Below the pieces are notes generated by a model. That model did not search any database. It had not been told where the DNA came from and saw only the letters and a list, made by a program, of their open reading frames with translations. A stretch of DNA of 8,036 bases from Myxococcales bacterium. GTDB taxonomy: Bacteria; Myxococcota_A; Polyangia; Nannocystales; Nannocystaceae. This document shows, in pieces, positions 7,354-8,036 of the stretch. Each line of letters starts with the position of its first letter. Within the stretch, counting starts at the first letter, position 1. The DNA lies in assembly GCA_020633335.1 (NCBI GenBank), contig JACKDU010000028.1, positions 1-8,036 on the forward strand, in the 5' to 3' direction. The position numbers were made by a program, and so were the translations under genes.

Positions 7354-8036
7354 CTAGGGCTGGACCTCGAGGACGACGCCGGCCCCGATCGTCTTGCCGC
7401 CCTCACGGATCGCGAAGCGCATCCCCGGCTCGCAGGCGACCGGGTGCCCGAGCTTGAAGCGGATCTCGACCCGATCGCCGGGGTTCACCGAGCCCCGCTC
7501 GCCGACGTCGATCGTCGCCGTCACGTCGGCGGCGCCGAAGTAGAAGTGGGGCTGATAGCCGGTGCCGAAGGGCGTGTGGCGGCCCCCCTCCTTCGCCGTG
7601 AGGGTGAAGATCTCGGCCCGGCCCGCGCGGTGCGGGTGGATCGAGCCCGGGAGCACCGCCACCTGGCCGCGCTGGACCTCGTCGCGGCCGACCCCGCGGA
7701 GGAGCATGCCGACGTTGAGGCCGGCGCGGGCCGCCGGGATGTCGCGGTGGAAGGCCTGGATCCCGGTGACGACTACCGGCGCCCCGGTGCCCCCGCGGAG
7801 GCCGACGATCTCGACCTGATCCCCGCGGACGAGGGTGCCCCGATCGACGCGGCCGGTGATCACGGTCCCGCGCCCGGGGATCGTGCAGACCCCCTCGATC
7901 GGCATCATGAAGGGCCCCGCCTCGTCGCGGACGGGCACCTTGAAGTGCTCGTCCATCGCCGCGAGGAGCTCGACGATGCAGGCCCCCTCGGCCTCGCCGC
8001 CGTGGAGCGCCCGGAGGGCCGAGCCCCGGATGAAGG
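7354..8036 (-). CDS. tuf: Divergent elongation factor Tu, C-terminal 226 residues; start lies beyond the window
   Basis: The 5' part, including the GTPase P-loop, lies outside the window. Visible residues 1-226 align without large gaps to E. coli EF-Tu from about residue 169 to the end. They cover the end of domain 1 (FIRGSALRAL), domain 2 (PIEGVCTIPGRGTVITGRVDRG, read in two parts around residues 45-66; then LLRGVGRDEVQRGQV), and domain 3 (EGGRHTPF, FYF, FAIREGGKTIGAGVV). EF-Tu delivers aminoacyl-tRNA to the ribosome in the cytoplasm. By eye only about half of the positions match typical bacterial EF-Tu, low for so conserved a protein. The normally fixed YRPQFYF is YQPHFYF here, placing His at the position of E. 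coli Gln329. Neither rpsJ, secE nor tRNA-Trp, the common tuf neighbours, follows it. It may be an extra copy. The frame is open at the window edge, so the true start is upstream of 8036. Confidence 0.93.
   Translation of the reverse strand, partial: FIRGSALRALHGGEAEGACIVELLAAMDEHFKVPVRDEAGPFMMPIEGVCTIPGRGTVITGRVDRGTLVRGDQVEIVGLRGGTGAPVVVTGIQAFHRDIPAARAGLNVGMLLRGVGRDEVQRGQVAVLPGSIHPHRAGRAEIFTLTAKEGGRHTPFGTGYQPHFYFGAADVTATIDVGERGSVNPGDRVEIRFKLGHPVACEPGMRFAIREGGKTIGAGVVLEVQP

Overview
This is a high-GC chromosomal window, with G/C dominating third codon positions throughout. It most likely comes from a myxobacterium of the Nannocystaceae type (Nannocystis, Plesiocystis, Enhygromyxa). The best clue is a lipoprotein with a Ser/Thr-rich linker followed by tandem 'CGDG...GEECDDGN' Cys-rich repeats (DUF4215 / Myxococcus disulfide-repeat type), a hallmark of that group. 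The assignment rests on style and remembered family distribution, not on a search.

Layout from left to right. (1) A LysR-type regulator on the minus strand (1-920, 3' end cut by the window edge) is divergent from a short-chain dehydrogenase/reductase (998-1768). They share an AT-rich 77-bp gap holding a LysR-like inverted repeat. (2) A secreted or membrane-anchored protein of unknown function (1851-3077) converges, with a 16-bp gap, on an N-formylglutamate amidohydrolase-family gene (3094-4350, minus). (3) A 214-bp divergent gap with two strong inverted repeats leads to a Cys-rich repeat lipoprotein (4565-5830). Its C-terminal 120 residues look like the D8C domain of animal uromodulin/GP2/OIT3 proteins. 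(4) A GNAT acetyltransferase (5877-6404) converges, with a 10-bp gap, on a DUF4097-type lipoprotein (6415-7155, minus). (5) After a near-textbook stem-loop terminator lies the 3' two thirds of a divergent EF-Tu gene (7354 to beyond 8036, minus).

The genes do not form one pathway. Only lysR/SDR looks like a regulator-target pair; the others look like single-gene transcription units. This fits a pattern seen at six of the seven visible starts: a xAnnnT hexamer (TAGGCT, TAGAGT, TACCCT, GAGACT, GATACT, TATCCT) lies 6-12 nt before the ATG with no clear Shine-Dalgarno, suggesting short-leader or leaderless transcripts.

The items most worth following up are the bacterial D8C-like domain fused to DUF4215 repeats, and the divergent, non-operonic EF-Tu, which carries His where E. 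coli has Gln329, a position linked to kirromycin resistance. I saw no CRISPR array, tRNA, rRNA, insertion sequence or phage gene.
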